The position numbers and the translations under genes were made by a program. DNA of 15,278 nt from Candidatus Spyradenecus faecavium (GTDB lineage: Bacteria; Verrucomicrobiota; Kiritimatiellia; RFP12; DVOR01). Location: positions 1 through 15,278 of the forward strand of contig DVOR01000036.1 in the NCBI GenBank assembly GCA_018713405.1, given 5' to 3'. Shown here piece after piece: positions 13,721-15,278 of this stretch (positions are counted from its first letter, which is position 1; each line of letters begins with the position of its first letter). A model generated the notes under the pieces. That model was not told the DNA's origin. It saw only the letters and a list, made by a program, of their open reading frames with translations, and made no database searches.

Positions 13721-14527
13721 ATGTGTATGGATGAATCACGGGAAGCGTCGTTCGGGCAGGTCGAGGCGCGGGTGCTGTTGCGGCCCCGGCGCGTCTATTG
13801 CCGCTATCGCCTGCCGGACTCCTTCGAGCCGCCGTCGACGCCCAAGGCGCAGACCCGCCTGGCCACGGCGGTGGGCGACGCGCTGTCGGCGGAGATCTGG
13901 CCGGTGATCCGCGAGATGGGCGCGGGCGCGTGGCTCTGCGCCTTTCTCCACGGGGCGGAACGCCCCCGGCGGGTGGCGACGTACGACCACGGGCGACCGG
14001 GCTCCGTGCGTTTCCGCCCGCGCGTGGCGGCGGTGGCGGTGGCCGATTGGCGCCACGGCCTGCTCTACGCCTCGGCCCCGAAGCGCGAGGCCCTGCCCGA
14101 TTTCCTGACGGCGCTGAACGGCACCCTCTTCCCGGGGCGGCGCCCCGCCGCGCCCTTCGCCTGCGTCGACGCCGACCCCGCGGCGCTCTGTCTGCTGGGG
14201 CCGGAGGACCGACGCCCCGCGCCGGGTCGCGGCCCGTGGGCGGAGCTCAGTCTGAAGGCCCTGGCCTGGGAGGAGGCCGGCCTGGGCGGCGGCTTGGGCG
14301 AGATGAAGTGGCCGGGCGACGGCTTCGACTCCGCCGAGCCCTGGCCCGCGCACGTCTGGCGGGCGACGGTGCTGGTGCGGCCGCACGGGGAGCAACGGGG
14401 CTTCGTGGCCGAGTTGCGGCGCGGCGGGGAGCTCCGGGCCGCGCTCGGCGCGCACGCCCTGGCGCCCCTGGCGGCGTTGGCGGGGATGCCGGTCTGCGGG
14501 CCTGCCGCGTTGCGTCACGGGGCCTGA
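13721..14527 (+). CDS. Protein of unknown function, first gene of a two-gene cassette
   Basis: I do not recognise this 268-aa protein. ATG 13721 is preferred because GGAGG lies 7 nt upstream; ATG 13715 is only 1 nt from it and ATG 13727 is 13 nt away. No membrane segment or signal peptide is seen. It is rich in Ala, Arg, Pro and Trp. Noticeable stretches are RPRRVYCRYRLPDSFEPP (21-38), a Trp-bearing helix EIWPVIREMGAGAWLCAF, DWRHGLLYASAPKREALPDF (109-128) and LSLKALAWEEAGLGGG. The mixed strand and helix pattern suggests a soluble cytoplasmic protein. It is followed after 5 nt by the helix-turn-helix gene, so the two are co-translated and may work together. Strong GC third-position bias supports real coding. 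Confidence 0.7.
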   Translation: MCMDESREASFGQVEARVLLRPRRVYCRYRLPDSFEPPSTPKAQTRLATAVGDALSAEIWPVIREMGAGAWLCAFLHGAERPRRVATYDHGRPGSVRFRPRVAAVAVADWRHGLLYASAPKREALPDFLTALNGTLFPGRRPAAPFACVDADPAALCLLGPEDRRPAPGRGPWAELSLKALAWEEAGLGGGLGEMKWPGDGFDSAEPWPAHVWRATVLVRPHGEQRGFVAELRRGGELRAALGAHALAPLAALAGMPVCGPAALRHGA

Positions 14528-14532
14528 ACGCG

Positions 14533-15225
14533 ATGGAAGAGGAGCCTTACCTGATCGACCGCCGCGAGGACGCCGGCCCGCCGCCGGGGCTGGACGACGC
14601 GCGCTGCCCCTTCGCGCCGGACGGGACGCGGGCCTGGGCGCTGACCCCGCGCGGCTTGGCCGACGCCCTGCGCGCGGCGGCGCGGCTGAAGGCGCGGGGC
14701 GACGTGCAGTGCCTGCTGCTCCGCCCGGGCGCCGTCGGCCCCTGGCTCCCGCCGGATGTGGGGGACCTGCGGCGGTGGGCCGCCCGCGCGGAGGAGGCGC
14801 TGGGGCGTCCCGTGCGTCCGATCCGGAAGGGGTGCCAATGCCTCTGCGGCGACACCCCGGCCTGTCGCGGCCACGTGGGTGCGGCCGTCGCCGAGACCGC
14901 CCTCTGGATGGGTGACCTGGCCGACCGGCAGGATTCCCTTTCCGCGGCGGTGGACGCCGCTTTCGCGGGGCTCACGGAGCGTCAGCGGCGATTGGTGCAG
15001 GAGTGGGCGCACCGTCATGAGCCCGGCAAGGCCGGCCATGCCATCCGGATCAAGACGCTGGCGCGGGAGTTCGGCAGGTCGACCCGCCAAGTCTACCGCA
15101 CGCTCCAGCGTGCCCGCGAGACGAACCCCGGCGTCTTCGCCACCATGCTCCGCCTGCGCACCACCCGCGCCTCCCAGGCGAAGGCGTGGGAGGTGCGGGA
15201 GGTGCGGGAGGTGCGGGGCGGCTGA
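14533..15225 (+). CDS. Helix-turn-helix protein with Cys-rich patch, second gene of the cassette
   Basis: A 230-aa protein of no family I can name. Residues about 148-195 (LTERQRRLVQEWA, then IKTLAREFGRSTRQVYRTLQ) read as a helix-turn-helix like sigma-70 region 4: a predicted DNA-binding domain. Before it, residues 101-114 contain CQCLCGDTPACRGH, with Cys101, Cys103, Cys105, Cys111 and His114, a possible metal or Fe-S site. The N-terminal 95 residues are helical and unassigned. The last residues WEVREVREVRGG are encoded by a 9-bp tandem repeat that appears to have extended the gene. ATG 14533 is 5 nt after the preceding stop with no strong ribosome binding site, implying coupling. A regulator or alternative sigma-like factor is possible but unproven. 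Confidence 0.7.
   Translation: MEEEPYLIDRREDAGPPPGLDDARCPFAPDGTRAWALTPRGLADALRAAARLKARGDVQCLLLRPGAVGPWLPPDVGDLRRWAARAEEALGRPVRPIRKGCQCLCGDTPACRGHVGAAVAETALWMGDLADRQDSLSAAVDAAFAGLTERQRRLVQEWAHRHEPGKAGHAIRIKTLAREFGRSTRQVYRTLQRARETNPGVFATMLRLRTTRASQAKAWEVREVREVRGG
15184..15218 (+). repeat. 9-bp tandem repeat in the 3' end of the HTH gene
   Basis: Units GCGTGGGAG, GTGCGGGAG, GTGCGGGAG and GTGCGGGG encode the repeated Glu-Val-Arg at the protein's C-terminus. Because the unit is a multiple of three, the frame is kept. Confidence 0.8.
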
Positions 15226-15238
15226 CGCCGCCCCTTTT
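15215..15238 (+). terminator. Intrinsic terminator overlapping the HTH gene stop codon
   Basis: GGGGCGGC (15215-15222), loop TGAC, GCCGCCCC (15227-15234), then TTTT. The stop codon TGA (15223-15225) is the first three bases of the loop, so the last three codons form the 5' stem. Confidence 0.8.
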
Positions 15239-15255
15239 CCGCGAAGACGCAAAGG
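15235..15255 (+). repeat. 21-bp dispersed repeat, copy 2
   Basis: TTTTCCGCGAAGACGCAAAGG, starting in the U tract of the terminator; 20 of 21 bases match 8675-8695. Confidence 0.75.
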
Positions 15256-15278
15256 GTGCGGGCGATCCGGCGGGGACG

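Overview
This is a GC-rich bacterial chromosomal segment made mostly of housekeeping genes. The gene order coaD - DUF177 (yceD) - rpmF - plsX - fabD - fabG - acpP, the long two-domain LeuA and the dense short repeats would fit an uncultured PVC-type bacterium such as Kiritimatiellota or Lentisphaerae. That placement is a low-confidence guess. No rRNA, phage, transposase or CRISPR array is visible.

Left part (1-1660): the bulk of argJ (arginine biosynthesis) runs off the left edge on the minus strand. It is followed by a minus-strand tRNA-Tyr with its own promoter and terminator. Upstream of that lies a stretch that looks like a free-standing structured RNA gene of about 170 nt, also with promoter-like and terminator-like ends.

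Middle left (1625-6098, plus strand): leuA is preceded by what reads as a complete leucine attenuator: promoter, a 27-codon leader peptide with 7 Leu codons, an antiterminator pairing, and a terminator followed by UUCGUUUU. After leuA come an orphan class I fumarase/tartrate dehydratase beta subunit and two tandem, paralogous family 2 glycosyltransferases of different base composition.

Middle (6263-8730, plus strand): a translationally coupled set of a HAD phosphatase, a membrane-anchored repeat-like protein and a DEDDy 3'-5' exonuclease, linked by 4-nt stop/start overlaps.

Right (13297 down to 8789, minus strand): a seven-gene operon joins coenzyme A synthesis (coaD), ribosomal protein L32, and phospholipid and fatty acid synthesis (plsX, fabD, fabG, acpP), closed by a terminator. 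fabH and fabF are not in their usual places.

Far right (13298-15278): a 420-bp island of short tandem repeats contains two inverted copies of a hairpin-plus-heptamer element. It precedes a two-gene cassette of unknown function. The second protein has a Cys-rich patch and a C-terminal helix-turn-helix resembling sigma factor region 4. The cassette ends in a 9-bp tandem repeat that has entered the reading frame and a terminator whose loop holds the stop codon. A 21-bp dispersed repeat lies here and again near 8675.

Several promoters share an extended -10 of the form TGGTATACT placed so close to the start codon that leaderless or near-leaderless mRNAs are predicted.
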